Counted from the stretch's first letter, positions 23,586 through 37,600 are shown. The stretch: 64,000 nt of DNA from Aquila chrysaetos chrysaetos (GCF_900496995.4 NC_044024.1:20152698-20216697), one strand, 5' to 3'. Program-made: numbers and translations. Notes: generated by a model from the letters alone, not told the origin.

Positions 23586-24089
23586 TTATGGAAGAAATAC
23601 TTGAAGAATAGAAGTGATCTTCAAAATCTATCCATTTCTTGACGTAGAGGGCAATGCCTCCTTCGTCACCTCTCCCTTCTGAACAGCCTGTAGCCATCGA
23701 TAGCCGCAGTCCTGTTATGGGATTTGTACCACCAAGTTTCAGGAATGGCAACCAGGTCATAGCTTTCTAGGACAGTGGCTTCCAACTCCTCCTATTTGTT
23801 GCCCATGCTGCGTGCATTAGTGTAGAGACACTTCAGCTGGGCTGTGGGCCATGTCACCTTTTTACAGGAACACACCCTTAATTCCTTTGAGGTATTTCAC
23901 CCGTGTTCCCCCATTTGCTCTGATTACCTCATGAGCCCCTGGCTCATCTCCATAAGACTTCAAGCGTGCTGCAGTGTACCCAGCAAGTCTCAGGGGAACA
24001 GGCTGAGGGCACTTGCTAGTACTTCATCCCTCTAACCTTGGCGTGTCATCCCTTGGTTTGCCATGGGTGAGCCTGATATTATCTCCCTC

Positions 24090-24982
24090 CTCCTTCAAGT
24101 CCAGTTTAAAGCTCTGTCAATGAGCCCAAGTAGCTCGTGAGCAAAGACCCTCTTCCCCCTTTGAGAAGGATGAATCCTATCCAATGCCAGCAGGCCTGGT
24201 GCCATGTAGACCATTCCATTATTGAAAAACAGTAATGGGTAATAGTCCGAGGGTTTACCAGGCTAGGAAGTTTCCTAGCGATGTCCTTAACCCAGGCCCC
24301 AGGGAGGCAGAAGACTTACCTAAGAGGAGGGTCTGTCCGGCATATTGGATCGTCTGTTCCCCTCAGAAGGGAGTCACCTACAACTATAACCTGTCTTTTT
24401 TTCCTGATGGAAGTGGTCGTGATATGGGGGGTAGACCTTTCTGACCTTGGCGACACCTCTGGTGCAGATGGACCATCATCCACATCACACATTGACTGGC
24501 TTTCCACATCCAGAGCCTCATACCTGTTGTACCGAGGCACCTGCGAAGGTGAGGTGGGCAAGGAGGGGGTTTGCCTGCCGCCCCGAGCATGGACTTGCCT
24601 CCATTGACTCCTTTCCTTTAAGCTACTGCCTTCTGCCTGGCGGGGGGAGGACAGAGGATCCCTTTGATGTTGTTTTTTTTCTGGTGGTTGTTCCTGTTTC
24701 TGTCTCGGGGAGGGCAGAGCATGGTTCCACCAGCCTCCCTCTTTCTCAGACTCCCTGATGCTCCTTAACCTTTGTACTTCCTCCCGTAGCTCTGCCACCA
24801 GGCTGAGCAGATCGTCCAGTCGGTGACACCTCACACAGCTGAATTCGCTACTGGTGACACCTCACGCAGCTGTATTCGCTACTGCCATCCGTTACCAGTG
24901 AAAGGCTCTGGCACGCCCTGCAGCCTGAGGCCTGGACGGCTGCACGCTTTTGTGGGAGCTCTGTCCGGGTTGCCACATCCAT
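24090..24982 (-). pseudogene. CR1 ORF1 protein, broken
   Basis: ORF1 of CR1 encodes an RNA-binding/esterase protein that helps retrotransposition. The start is the ATG at 24982-24980. It has two CxxC pairs (CRACQSL and YSCVRCH), a coiled-coil-like LDDLLSLVAELREEVQRLR, a polar linker, and an SGNH-hydrolase block with VIVVGDSLLRG (catalytic Ser). A DRIHPSQRG block near the end supplies the Asp/His. The middle of the hydrolase domain is missing. A 31-base tandem duplication at 24822-24883 shifts the frame, and a stop follows at 24316-24318. The protein cannot be made intact. Confidence 0.75.
24822..24883 (-). repeat. 31-base tandem duplication inside CR1 ORF1
   Basis: Units 24822-24852 and 24853-24883 differ at two positions (acacagctga against acgcagctgt). 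The unit covers the second CxxC of the zinc finger. Since 31 is not a multiple of three, the copy breaks the frame. Confidence 0.85.
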
Positions 24983-25130
24983 CCTGGCGAGCGAGGAGGA
25001 CGTGGCTTTCTGTCGGGTGGAATACCACTGCTAATCTCCTCCAGGGAGGGCCATGAGCACCGGCTGAAGGCACCCCTGGAGCCGGTGGGGGTGACGATGC
25101 CCTTCCCGCGCAAACTGCGGCGCCACGCGC

Positions 25131-25148
25131 GGGGGGGGGGGGGGGGGG
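25131..25148 (+). repeat. 18-base G homopolymer in the CR1 5' UTR
   Basis: An uninterrupted G run flanked by CGCGC and CGCGG in the GC-rich 5' end of the CR1 copy. Confidence 0.85.
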
Positions 25149-25290
25149 CGCGGTTGCTGTGGCAACGCCAGGGTCTCGCGAGAGCTGCCGGCGCTTGGCG
25201 GGTCTCGCCGCTGCCCCGGCGCTTCCCCGCCTGAGGGAACCCCCCCCGCCGGGACCTGCCGCTCCGCTGCGGGCCGTTCTGCGGTGCTGT

Positions 25291-28200
25291 CATCTAGGAT
25301 TTCTGTAAACTTTAGGTAATTAAGGTCTCAACTTTCCATATGTATGATGGATATGTCTTCTCTAGATACGAGATACGTAATTATCTTAAATGGGTAGCAG
25401 GACAATACAGACATTTTAGAAAACACAGATACTAAATAGGCTGTTCTGCTGTTGAAGGTCATTAGCAGTGGTGGTTGCTTTTTTTGTTAACGTAAAATAC
25501 ATTAGTCTTGTTTAACTATTGCAAAGTGAAGTAATGCCGAGTAGAAAATAACGTGTGCTGGTGCCCCCCACAAAGTTAGTGCTTTTGAACTCCTCGACAC
25601 ATTTCAAAACACAGGGTAAGATGGAATCTTTGCTTGTAGTTCCAAGTACGGGACAAAACGTAGCCTTCCCAGTTCAGAAGGAGCTCAGAAAGAAATTATG
25701 ACTCAGAGACGGTCCTCTGAATCATACTTCCCCTGAGCTGTAGCATTGCACAAGCGGGGAGTGCGCGATCAGCTCTTTGCCAGAGGAAGCAAGTTCCCTC
25801 TCCCATGTCCAGTCAGCTCCCTTTGCTGATACAGAAGGCAGCAAAATGACGATTATGTTTACTTCTGACCCAATTTCCCCCAACTTCTCCACTTACTCAT
25901 GGAAGGAAATGATGTCTCTTCGAGGTTTGCTCATTAATACAGTGCCCTTAATATAGTTTTCAGGAAGGATGGCGTGATGGCACAGCAGAATGCAAGAACG
26001 CCTTACAACTTACACGCGGAACTTTATAGCCATCAGATGCCTGGTGTATTAAGTATGTTTTACTGCTCATTTTTAGGTAGGTGGGACACTACTCACTTGT
26101 CGGGTCTGAAACGAATGCTTGTTCCTTGAGCACTCACTTTTCATCCTATAGGAAGCAAATCTGTCGCAGTGAGCAAATATATCAGCAACACCTACGTGGC
26201 TTGCAAAGTATTGTTTGAGTTTGATTCCAGGCAGATTTGGCAAGACTAATGATCACCAAGTAAAACACAATTAAACAAATCTGAGTTCTTGGTAATTTTT
26301 TTCAGAAAACAAACCATACTCACATGCAAACCAACAAAAATAAGTATTTCCTGTGTGTTAAATTTAAGAATTTAAGAATAGTGTAAGCAAATAATCAGTT
26401 GATCAGCTAATTAAGCTCTGCAATGACTTATAACAGATTCAGCCAGCAGATTTTACAGACAAACAGTGATTTAGCTGTAAATAATTGAGATTAAAGTATT
26501 CATTTGTTAGTATTAGATCAGCTAGCAATGCAAAGGTCCATTGTTCTTAATGGCTAAAGAGGTTAATGATTCTGGTAACCTACTAGGAATCAAGCATTTA
26601 GAATTCTAATTTGGTAGGAACAGTAATTCTATGTGAAGCCTGACATTGAATAGGGGTTTTTTTTTTTCCTGGTTGATGAAGGAGGAAAATCTAAAGTAGA
26701 TACGATAGCATATGTTGAAATTGGTCATTTCAGTGATAGACATCTATACATTTATAGTGAAATTTTAAGAAAATTTTACCTGAACCATGCACTTAAGGGA
26801 CAAATTACGCACCTATCAATATAGGAGGAAATGCATGAGGAAATATCAATTTGTTCAGTTTAGCCTGTAGGACTGCTTGGGTAAGTGGCTGCTCACCAAC
26901 ACAAATATAGATTGTGCAATCTAATTTTAAGTATGCAACTTGAAATTCCATTCTGTATGATCCTTACACCTACGTTTGTTCTTCAGAAAGAGCATTCACA
27001 GATTCACAAGTAGTTTTCACAACAACTAAAAATTTTTACAAAAGAAAATAGGTTATAATAAAGCCAGGGAAAAAATTATGTTGCAATAAATTGAAACAAC
27101 AGGAGATTGTCACTGAATATTTGCTCTGTCTCCTGATACTCAATTGTCTGGGCTGTTCTGTTATTCTTGTTAGTCTTTTATGCTTGTCAAGCTTTATTTT
27201 CCATCACTTTACAAAAACTGAAGAATAGACTGAGAAATAAATGATCATAATTATAAAAAATATGATGTGCCTGTGTTTTTTAGGAACGTAACAGTCATTC
27301 TGACAGATACGCCCTTATAGTGTAGAAGGTAAAACTGGTAAACCTGATCTAGACTGTCTCTATGACTGGCATACCATGTGGCCAGTGAACAAGTGTTAGT
27401 CTGCTTCCATGGTATTATTCACAGTTTTATGGAGTTCTGAGAAGAGGCGTTATCTATAGTGCCTTTTTAGGTAACAGTGACATCATTTGTATGATTTGTT
27501 TTATATTGTACTTATTTTTAATATATCGGTGTAGATTAACTCAACACTTCTTGGTACTGATGCATCTCGGAGGATAGGGTCATTTTCCCCTGTACCCATG
27601 GCTTGATGTGAGTGAGAGTAGGGGAGAGGAAAAAGTCTGCGTAAATATGTTGTATCAGTGCAAAATCAATCACTTAATGCCTTTCAGGGCTTCCCTTACT
27701 ATTGTGCTTTCGGTAATAGAATTTTCTGTTACTTAGTACTGTTGGCAGTTCAGTGTTATTTCTGTGTATTTGTACAAGATGACCTTTACCACAATATGAA
27801 GAATAAATAATAATGGAGGGGCAGTGAGTCTCTAAATTATATTTCATACTAGATTAGAACAGGCTTACCTCTCTTTTTTAATAAAGGCATTTGATATATT
27901 TTGAAATAAAGTATTTCTTCATTTTTTTGAATAAAAACATCTCCAAAATTTATATCCTAAAACTCCTGAAGATAAAATGTACAAGGTATGCATTTGTATC
28001 ACTGCATTTCATAGCAATGTATTTCTCATCTCCAGGCAGTTTATAAAGGAGTAGTGCTCAGAAGATTTCAAAATCTTGCCTAACATTCTGCTGTTGCTTC
28101 TTAAATCAGATTCTGAAGTGTTCGTGTTCCAAATCTCAATTACTTTTGAATCTTGCAAAGTGAACCTGGCACTGGATGCTAATCCCTTCAACATAAAAGC

Positions 28201-31200
28201 ATTGTATGATGTAATAAAACTGTATTTCATACAGTCTTACAAATAAATTATGTCCCAAATAAGTTTATAGAATTCATTACTATTTTTGTTTGTCATTTGG
28301 ATGGGTAGTTACAGAACAAAATCAACGGTATACATGTAAATGACATAAATAAGTTTAAAGAATGAACACGGGCAACAGATAATACCCCTATGTTTATTCT
28401 TATTTACATATTTAATTGCCTATTGTTAGTTTGATAATAAGTAGTTACTAGTTGTTAAATAAGTCAGAATATAAACAGGTGGCAGAGAAGTATGCAGGAA
28501 AAGTCGTATTTGATGTGATTCCTCCATACAGTGATTATGCATTTGTGGGGTGTTGGCCGTAATACTTTCTCTAGAAAATAAATGAAATAATAAAAATAAA
28601 TAGCCACAGTATTTCTCTGGAAAATAATTTAGTAACATTAATATTTTAGTTTGAATCAAGACATTAACATTTGCTTGTTCTTTAATATGCTATGATTAGA
28701 AGGCATGCTAAAGCCTTCTGAATGCCTAGTAAAACAGCAGACTGTGTCAAATGGTCTGAAGAAAAGAAAAACAAGTAAGGAGGGCCATTATGAAAAGGTG
28801 ACTAACATACTGTTTGGAGAGGGGAGCAAATACAGGCCTCATACAGGTGGAAATGGCCTCAAAATGGCCTCAGAGCAACACTAATTTGTCATAACAGACA
28901 AGTGGATGGGTTCATCTTCCTTCTTCCTTCTCTAGAGTTCTCTACTTTTAGCTTCAGGTTATTTTTACATGCTTCTCTGTGGAGAAATAAAAAAAAAAGC
29001 ATTAATACAGCGTGTGATTCAGAGAAATCTGACAGTTTCTTGTGGGTTTTTTCTCCAAAAAGCATCAGGATGATATTGTTGGCCAGAGAGACAATTTGGG
29101 TTAGTGTGCTTGAGTTTATAGAGTTTACATCTATAGATGTAAAAATATTTATACAATAGTAATACACTTCATTTTCACACTGTATGTTGCAAATAGACTG
29201 AGTTTTGACATACAGTGTAAATGGTGTGAATTGTATTTAGGTGATGTACAGTGTACAGACTAAAGAATATACCATGTCAACTCCAGTCATTATAAAATTA
29301 ACAAAATGGATTCACACACACATACAGTCACATATATATATATATATATATACACACACACTACAAATATATGTCCATCCAGTAAAAGAAAAGATATAGC
29401 CCAGACATCAATAAAAAACAGGTCTATACAAGTAAGTCACTTGTTTATAATCATGGTAAACTTGGAATCACTGTGTACAGTCAAGTAAAGCAGCTGGCCT
29501 AATTGTGTAAACCTAGTTCTCAGTTTTGATGAAATTAAAAAGCAGAAGAAATATTTCCAATGACTGAAAGGACAAAAATGAAAGTAAATGTTTTAGTGTC
29601 TAAATTTTTAATCCCTGAAATAGTTAATGAATTAAGAGCAAAGCTCAACCAATTGTTTAGTATACTCAGAGTTTATTAAACTCAGACTGCTAACCCTAAA
29701 GTTTCTCCTTGCCTAAGGGAAAAAATGTAAATCAACGTTCACACTGTCATCATTTCTTTCATTCTAAAACCCAGTTCTAATTTGGGGATATTACAGAAGG
29801 TAGGCCTAGTTAATTATTTGCTCAGATATACAGAGACTGCTTTTCTTTCAGAAATTTGCACTGAAGTTACCTGCACCATTTGAAGATGTACCCAGGTACT
29901 CTATGTGCAACAATTTGAAGCTGACTCAGAGCAGCTCAGTGCAAAAAAACAAAGTGACTAATCTCCTTGTAGAACTGAGGCTTTGCAACTTTGCTCTGAC
30001 TCATCATGACAACTCAAAGTGCCTAGACTTAGTACAGAAATAAACAGATTTAAACAGAGCACTCGGTTTCAAAACAAACATTACTTCTGGTCCTTCTGTC
30101 AGAATGACCTTGGTAACGCTATTTAACATCAAAGTGTTGCTGATATGCAGGGTAGTTTAAAATCTCTAGGACACTATCAAAGTGGAATCTGAGAAGTTAA
30201 GGGAAAATGAGGAAAGAAAGAATGAAAGAAGGAAGGCAAAAATATTTTCTTACCCATTAAGAATGAGACACATAAAGAGGGTGGGAACAATCATTTGTCT
30301 AGTAGCAAGATTGGAACTGAAAAAATAAAATTGGAATTGGTGGCATTAAGATGTGTAGGGGAGAGGTAAGGGAGATCTTTAATAATTTGCTTGTTCTTGA
30401 CATGTTCTAGCCACCCTTAATTAGTCCTTCACATTCTAAGATCAAATAAATAACTAAGCTCAACAGTAACATTAATCCTACTTTATTCAGCAAATCTGTC
30501 TCTTTGTGTTAAACATTTATGGTCTTCTATCTTTATGCTGCTATCTTAAAGGGTAAATATTAGTACAAGTTGAGCCAGAATCTCTTCTGAAATGGATGAG
30601 TGGTTGCTTCTGCCACCTCCAAGTTAGAGGAGCAGATCTTTCTTTCAGTGGCACTAGTGCAAATTTGGAGAAGCAGACCGAAAGTTAATGATCTGCAAAT
30701 TAAATATGGAAATAATGAGTTACTCCTGATTTGCTCTTGTGTAAGTAAGAGTAGTATTTGGCCCTATGTATTTATTTCAAGATCATAAAATATATTATAA
30801 AAATTTTGAAATCTTTACTAGAATGGGTCTGGGCACGTCTGTGCAGACAGACCCAAGTTTTTATGCCTGTAGTCCAAGATAGCCAGCTACGATCTAGCTC
30901 TGACTCAGAAGCATTAATTCTGTGCTGTCGCAGAGCTAAGAAACCCTATGTGGCATCCAAAAGCCATGCAGGTATGTTAGCATGATAGTGTGCCCAAACT
31001 AAGAAGTCCAACCATTCAACAAGGTTGGCTAGCCTGTGCACTTTTTTTGTCCAGAGTTGGTTTACCTCAGTGTAACATAGAAGCAGCATGTGTTTAGGTC
31101 TGCCAGCATGTCTGTTTAGTAATGCCCAATATCCACATGCAAGGCATCTTCACTAGGGAACAAGTATTCCAGAACAGAAAAGAAACTTAATATAGAACTT

Positions 31201-31590
31201 ATAAACATAAATTATGGGTATCTAAATTAATAGATTTAGTCATTAGATAATCAGCGGTAGCATTGAGTATATTATAGGGCTTGAGGTAATAATTTGGTTT
31301 ATTACACATATACTACTACTACATCTCTGTAATTAAAATATATATATTTAGGTATTGAAAAAGATTTTTATAGAAATGGTATCTCACTTAGTGTCTCATT
31401 TCATATACATTGCAATTGCTGCAATAGTGAAAAAAGTAAATAAATCTAACAAAACTCCAGAAATGAGCAATGCCGAATGTCTTGTTCTTTGAGTCACAAA
31501 ATTAGCAAGAGGTAACATGTTAATCACTTTAACATTAAGAAAGCTAATAAGCATGTTAGTTTAAATGCTTTTGTGCTTGAGGTAGGATCA
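25291..31590. other. Gene-free AT-rich DNA
   Basis: No open frame with a recognisable domain, no tRNA and no clear recent mobile element. A TA/CA microsatellite lies at about 29.33 kb. Nothing else is recognised. Confidence 0.6.
29311..29361 (+). repeat. Compound (CA)n/(TA)n microsatellite
   Basis: Short CA repeats, then about ten TA units (29332-29352), then five CA units ending at 29361. Confidence 0.9.
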
Positions 31591-31596
31591 TGTAAT

Positions 31597-31646
31597 ATCT
31601 CAGAAACTAAGCAGAGTTGGTCCTCGTCTGTACTTGAATGGGAGAT
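31597..31646 (+). repeat. 5S-rRNA-derived segment (fossil SINE head or 5S pseudogene)
   Basis: By eye, this 50-base stretch matches the internal-promoter half of vertebrate 5S rRNA at about 40 of 50 positions without gaps. It includes ctaagcag (box A region) and tacttgaatgggaga (box C region). The 5' half of 5S is not convincing. Such heads occur in 5S-derived SINEs, including the ancient amniote AmnSINE1 family. The following 150-250 bases could be its body but I cannot confirm that. Confidence 0.6.
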
Positions 31647-31699
31647 GTGTAAGAAAAATTCATCGTATTACGAGAAAGGATGTCAGTGGTTTAATAGGT

Positions 31700-34600
31700 T
31701 TCATCATTATAGCTGAGTCAGTACTGAAGTCATGCCTGCTATGGTGTTAAGGAAACATTCTACAGTTAGAATTGGATCCCAGATTCATTTGGTGGTTAGG
31801 CTTAATTTTGGATCCACTGTCTGTGGCATTACATTTAGGAAAGCTTTTTGTCTTGAATTTACATCAGTATCCTCATGACAACAATGGAAAACCTGCAAAG
31901 TTTGACAATGGGATATAGTATTAAAGTAATATAAATATACTTTAGTTATTAATTGCTCAATACCTTTTATTTTGTCTTCAGCATAAGTCAGTAGGAGGAT
32001 ATGGTCATCATTACAGTTTCTCTGTCTCATTTCTTAGTTACTCCCAAATATTTTACTTGTAAAAAAAATTAAGAGGAAAATTGATGAAAAGAAAATGAAA
32101 AAAAATTAAGTAAATATTCATTGTATCATATATACCATACAAATATAAAACCCAGAAATAACACTTCAAATGAACTGAAAATTAGGAATTTTACAAAACT
32201 GAGATGGGAGGATAAAGATAAAAGGCAAAGTCTATTAATGGCAGGGCTAAAGAAAATTTGATGGCATTCGAACAGAATCAATCAAAAAATTGTTCGAATT
32301 CTGTTAGTACATTAGTTAATACAAGTAAGACAGACCTTTTTCATGGAGAGTATAGTCATTGTACTTTTGAAATTGCATTCTTCTCTGAAATAAAATTTGC
32401 TCCGTGTCTGAGAATTAGAGTGCGATGTAAAATTCACCTTTGTTGATACACAGTTTCAGAACCACATTGTAATCCAGAAATTATTCTTGTTTTTATTAGA
32501 TTGAATTTGATTTTTCTTGTTTTTCCAAAGCTTCTTTGAAATCCAGCGGATTTTATTTCTATTGATGGTTAGCTCTGTCATTGATGTAGCTATCATCCTA
32601 ATATTTCAAACAAAACAAAAAAAGACAATTTGGGACATAAATATCTTCAAGTGACATTGAGATTGCTGAAGATAAAAGGGAAAGTAAATCTCTGAAACTT
32701 TGGAAAACAAAAATTGCGTGGAAATTTTAAATATAAAATCTTTTCCTCTATTCCTTTTTATTTTGTTCCTGTTGATTAAGTCAAAACCCCTTTATCTTCA
32801 TCCAGAAAACTCCTGTTCCTACTTGGTTGAGAATCATATTCTCCACTCTTTCATCACATTTCTCTACCTTGAACTATCATTCCCTTCATAGGAAATTAGG
32901 GCAGATTCCTGAAAGCAGAAGTCATTAATAGTTCTTTAAAGATAATACTGTTTACATCCTCTACACAGTGTTTGCTATATTATCTGCTGTATTTCCTGTT
33001 GATATGAGTAACTCAAAAGACTATGCATGTAATATAGTGTATAATTAACCATTTCTGGATTGGTTTTACTCCTTTGTAGTTGTTAGTGGGGTAATGAAAA
33101 CACTTTTTCAGTCGTTGCCAGAGCAAATGCCTTATTATTGGATCCAAGAGACATTTTGCCATCCCAGTGTTTCTAGGTCTAAAAAGGACTCACCTCAGAG
33201 GAATTTCATCTTTTAATTATACAAGACTGAGAACGTCTGTGATCCAGCAAAGCCACTATCTCTGGAAATTAACCACATGTTTATGAACCAGTGTTACACT
33301 TCTTAATAGGAGAGCCGAAAGAAACTATAATGTGTAGTTACAGGGTCTGCAAACTAGTTTGTTTGTATGTGGCAGTAAGATATAAATGTCATTAATGCAG
33401 TTAATTAACATTATTGATCATAAATCTGGAGATTTAAAAAACAGAACAGTGTTTCATAATATCTTTTGGGAATAGTATGACAAATATATCTGCAATCAGG
33501 TATCATTTCCTGACTCCTTTGGTGCTTTCTGGAAAGGCAGTGTAATGTAATGTTTATAATGGGTTGTTGGATTATGTTCACACTTAAATCACTTAAACTA
33601 TCTTTGCCTCTGCTTACTTATGTGGAAAAAGAAAAATGCTATTTTTGGAGAGGTTTTGATTTGTTTCCAAATTTTTGGAGTGAAGGAAGTTGCTATATAG
33701 TGGAAGAAATGTTACTTTGACTGGGTGGGGTTTATTCGTAGAAAAATCTTATTTCTTCTCTTTCATGGGAGAGCAGACAGAGATTAGTTTTCAAATGAAT
33801 AACAGATAATATTCTGCAACAACATCATGTCATCTCGATATTTTTTAAATAATTATGTGTTGGAGTAATGAATACGTACAGATAACAAAGGCGACTGCTG
33901 AAGGCTGCTCACATTTGCATGGGCAAAGCTAAAATATGTGTTTAATTGTATTCATTCTCAAACTTATTGTAAGCAAATATTACATTTCTTAGGTAAACTT
34001 GCTTGATTTTTTTATCCGTTTGTAAATTAAAATTCATATTTTTACTATTCACACAGTTAATGAAATACTCTCCTTTTTGCGTCTACAGTCCATTATAAAA
34101 ATACATCCACTAGAACTGCTGCTGAGTGAACTGACACAGAGTGGCACAAGCACTGCTATTTTGGGAATGGGTGCAGCCTAAAATGGGAGGCTAGGGTGGA
34201 GTCATGTGCTTGTGCAAGTTAGTTAATTTTCCTTCTGCAAGCTATGGAAAGAGAATTCTATCTTACATGCAAACACGACACTGTATGCTTTTTCTAGGAT
34301 CATATTTGTGAAATGATTTCTTGATTACTGTTACGGGAAATATTTCTGAATATTGTTTGACAACCTACAACTGTTGAAGATATCAAAGAATTGAAAGCTG
34401 GTGATGTCTAAAGTTGCTTTGCTAAAACTCAGTTATAAATTTGCTCAAAACTGAAGAACTGGTGGTAAAGACCGTAACTTTTTGATTCCAAATACAGAAG
34501 GGAAAGACTACCCTGTAGAACCTCTGATAAGGACTGTTATTTTTCACAAGCATCTTCTAAATGTTTTTACACCCATGGAGGTTCATATGCAGTCTGAATT

Positions 34601-37600
34601 TGCTTGTCTAAATTCTCATGCAAAAAACCGATGCACTTTATTTCTATAGCTGTTGATAAATTTTGGCACTTGCTGTTGAATCTATAGAATGCTAAAATAA
34701 TTGGTTATGATCTGTCGGTACAAATTGAAATGTTTGTGCATATGTAACAATCAATGCATGAAAAATATTAAGATGAAATTAGTGAAAGTAACATTTTCAA
34801 GAGGATTTACATATTTAGAATTATAAAAAGGAAAGATAGCAGAGTTTTTGGTAAGTGGCCTTGATTTTTCTGTGTTCCCGTGTGTTTAGGATTTCATTTG
34901 AACGGGGTAAAGGGTGCTAGAGCCTGCCTGTACAAGCAGAAGCAAGTAAGAGTGCCAAAGATTTAATACATTTCTCTAAATTTTAAAGCATCTAATGGAG
35001 CTATTCTTCTAGGTTGCCAGAAAGGGCAAGAATTTGGCCCTTTGGCAGTGTCTTTAATGAGAGACTCTTCTTGTGTACATTACCTGACCGAAAGGTGGTA
35101 TAGTGCACTGTTGAGTCAACACAACTGTTCTGGCTTGTTTTTTAAATATTTGCAGGGAGTTCACAGATGATTAGCTGACAACCAAGAATGAGACTAGAAA
35201 TTTATTGTTTAAGAGAATCCTAAGCTTTTGACTCACACACAAGAACAAGGTTTTATAAGAATAACAGAGGGGCACTGAGTTCATGAGTCAATATATTGGG
35301 TTGGAATGCAGCCAGCTATAGTCACGGAACAGCACCAGTGTGCTCCAGAAGTTGACTGCTTTCTGTGACTTTGTAAAATATTTCAGAATTTGCAAGAGCA
35401 ATTGAATCTAGAAGCAGAATTTCTTAAAAAAAAAAAAAAAGTCTCTTTTTATTAACTAAAAACTGGACATTTACACCAAGGCAACTCTTGTGTACTGATA
35501 CATGTATCTACATGTAGCCCATCTGCACTAGCTGTGTAACTTAAAGATAAAGCCATAAGAAGGGTGCTCCAGAGAAGGGAAATAACAACAGCTATTACAG
35601 GTTATATTGCTTCACAATTAGACAGAGCTGAGTAAGTATGCAGCTTGCTCCCAGGGCAGTCTAGAAGTCCCTTTCACAGAGTATTTGAAATGCCTACATT
35701 TTTGTTGTCGATCCAGTGATGTAGGTTTGATATGGAGCCACACTCAAACTGTTCACAAGTCGTGTGGCTCAAGAGCTATGTATACGTTGGTAATAATGTC
35801 TTACAAACATGGACCTACAATGGTCATGACTATAGTGGATTACAGCAAAAGGCAAACGGATTACTTTTTTGTTGTTCTTAATCTCAGTCCTTTTAGGGGC
35901 AAATCCTGCCCAGTCATTTACTAGTTAAAGGTCCATAGTACACAGTCTAGCCTTAGTGATGCATATACTCCTAGACATAAATAATTTTATAAAATATTGG
36001 AAAAAAGTTCTGAATTGTGAAAATATGTTAGCAATATGTAAGAATGTCATTGTAAGCTTTCTGGGACAGTTCTTATTCAGGCAAATCTGCAACTGAATGT
36101 TTTTCTAATCTTCTGGAGACAATAAATATGAATAATTAAAAGATCAACTAAAATCAATATAAACTAAACTGTAAACGAAACTAAGATCAATATAAATAAT
36201 TAAACAGATAAAGAATCTTGATTTCTAATTTCCCTTTAGATACTATGTAAATATAGACAAACCTAATTTTGAGAGGGTATGCATGTGTCCTGTTAGGCAG
36301 ATCCCATCTCATCTCCTGTGGACGTATAGAGAACATGACACACCTTATGAAGTGAACTTAATTCACAAAGATGCTATGCTCAGCTCAGACATGCTGATAG
36401 GATCAGTCCCTCCAAAATTTAAATGTATTTTATTACCAATTACTTTTCCAACAGTCCATCAGCTGTATCAAAGCACTATTTGCCTAATAGTGAACTGAAT
36501 AAGTAATCTATTGTCAGTTGATAGAAAAGATTGGTATTTTAAATGCTGTATTTATCTTGCATTCAATCACTGGAGTGAAAAGTTTTATCTACTGGGATGT
36601 TTATAATTGATAAAATAGAAAATACCCATATCCTAAGGGAAAAACTGGACTTCTGTTTTGTAGAAAGAGGATACAAGTCCCTAATTACAATAATATACTG
36701 TTGTCCCTTCTTCCTTCTGTTGCTGCAAATCCTTCTTCCATCCTGTTGGCAAGTAATGATCATTTCCCTTTTCATAAAAGTTAGTAACTTAAAAGATGCC
36801 ATTTATCCTATTACAGAGGTAAACAGTGTTTACAATGAAAACCTTCAGGCTAAATTCAGTTGCAGATGTTTTTAGTTGTATTTTAATAGACTACTTTTTG
36901 TAATTAACTCTAAATAGTGCTGGTTTAGGTTAAGAAAATGTTATATGTGTTTCTTGAAATACTTTTTCCTTTTTTCTTTGCTGAAGGTATATCCTTGCTT
37001 GTAACTAAACTGTTAACATTGTATATTTTCAGGCTTGAAAACTAAAATAGTTTATAGATTTATTCATCATTAATTGAAATCACAAAGGAAGAAAGAAGGG
37101 AACCTGATAATTTTTGTTTTCTTGCCTGTCTTTTCTAGAAATGGAAAATAACATTTATCTGTGGAATTACTACATTTCTAGAGCATAGAAATTAATCGTT
37201 CTTGTTTTCTTTTACTTCCATGTCAATTTAGCAGCAACAGTAGGACTAAATAAAGTCAATCTTTTGATATATGAGGCCTGACAACTCTTGAATAGTAAGC
37301 CACAATTCTTTGTTCTACATTAGCTGTGATTCTGTATTTTATTATCTCCCATTTAAATGTTAACCAGGGCTGGTAATGTTTAGTTTTCAAGATCAAATGT
37401 GATTGAGTGCTTTCAGTCTGTGTGGGCAGACTACCAGGAGAAAAAAGATACACGCACCTGATAATACTAGATTGACTATTTTGCTTACAGTGTTTTTGTT
37501 TGTATAAGTTTGTACAGAATGGAATACCTGTTCACAAAATAAGGTAGTTGTAATTCCAGAAGGAGAATGTGTCTATGGCTAAAATACTTAAGAAGAGTGT

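Larger units (their letters stand above)
23586..25290 (-). mobile_element. CR1-family LINE, 5' part only (5' UTR, ORF1, start of ORF2)
   Basis: On the minus strand the element runs from a GC-rich CpG-dense 5' UTR (about 25290-24983) through ORF1 to the first part of the ORF2 endonuclease. It stops at the LTR boundary near 23586. The endonuclease piece shows NARSMGNK and IPETWW, carrying the conserved Asn and Glu, and then GGIALYVKKWIDF. Most genomic CR1 copies keep the 3' end, so this is the reverse of the usual truncation. Confidence 0.85.

Noticed and set aside
34185-34270. Possible MIR core (tgtgcttgtgcaagttagtt)
   Set aside because: Only one motif is recognisable and the flanks do not follow the MIR consensus well enough to list.
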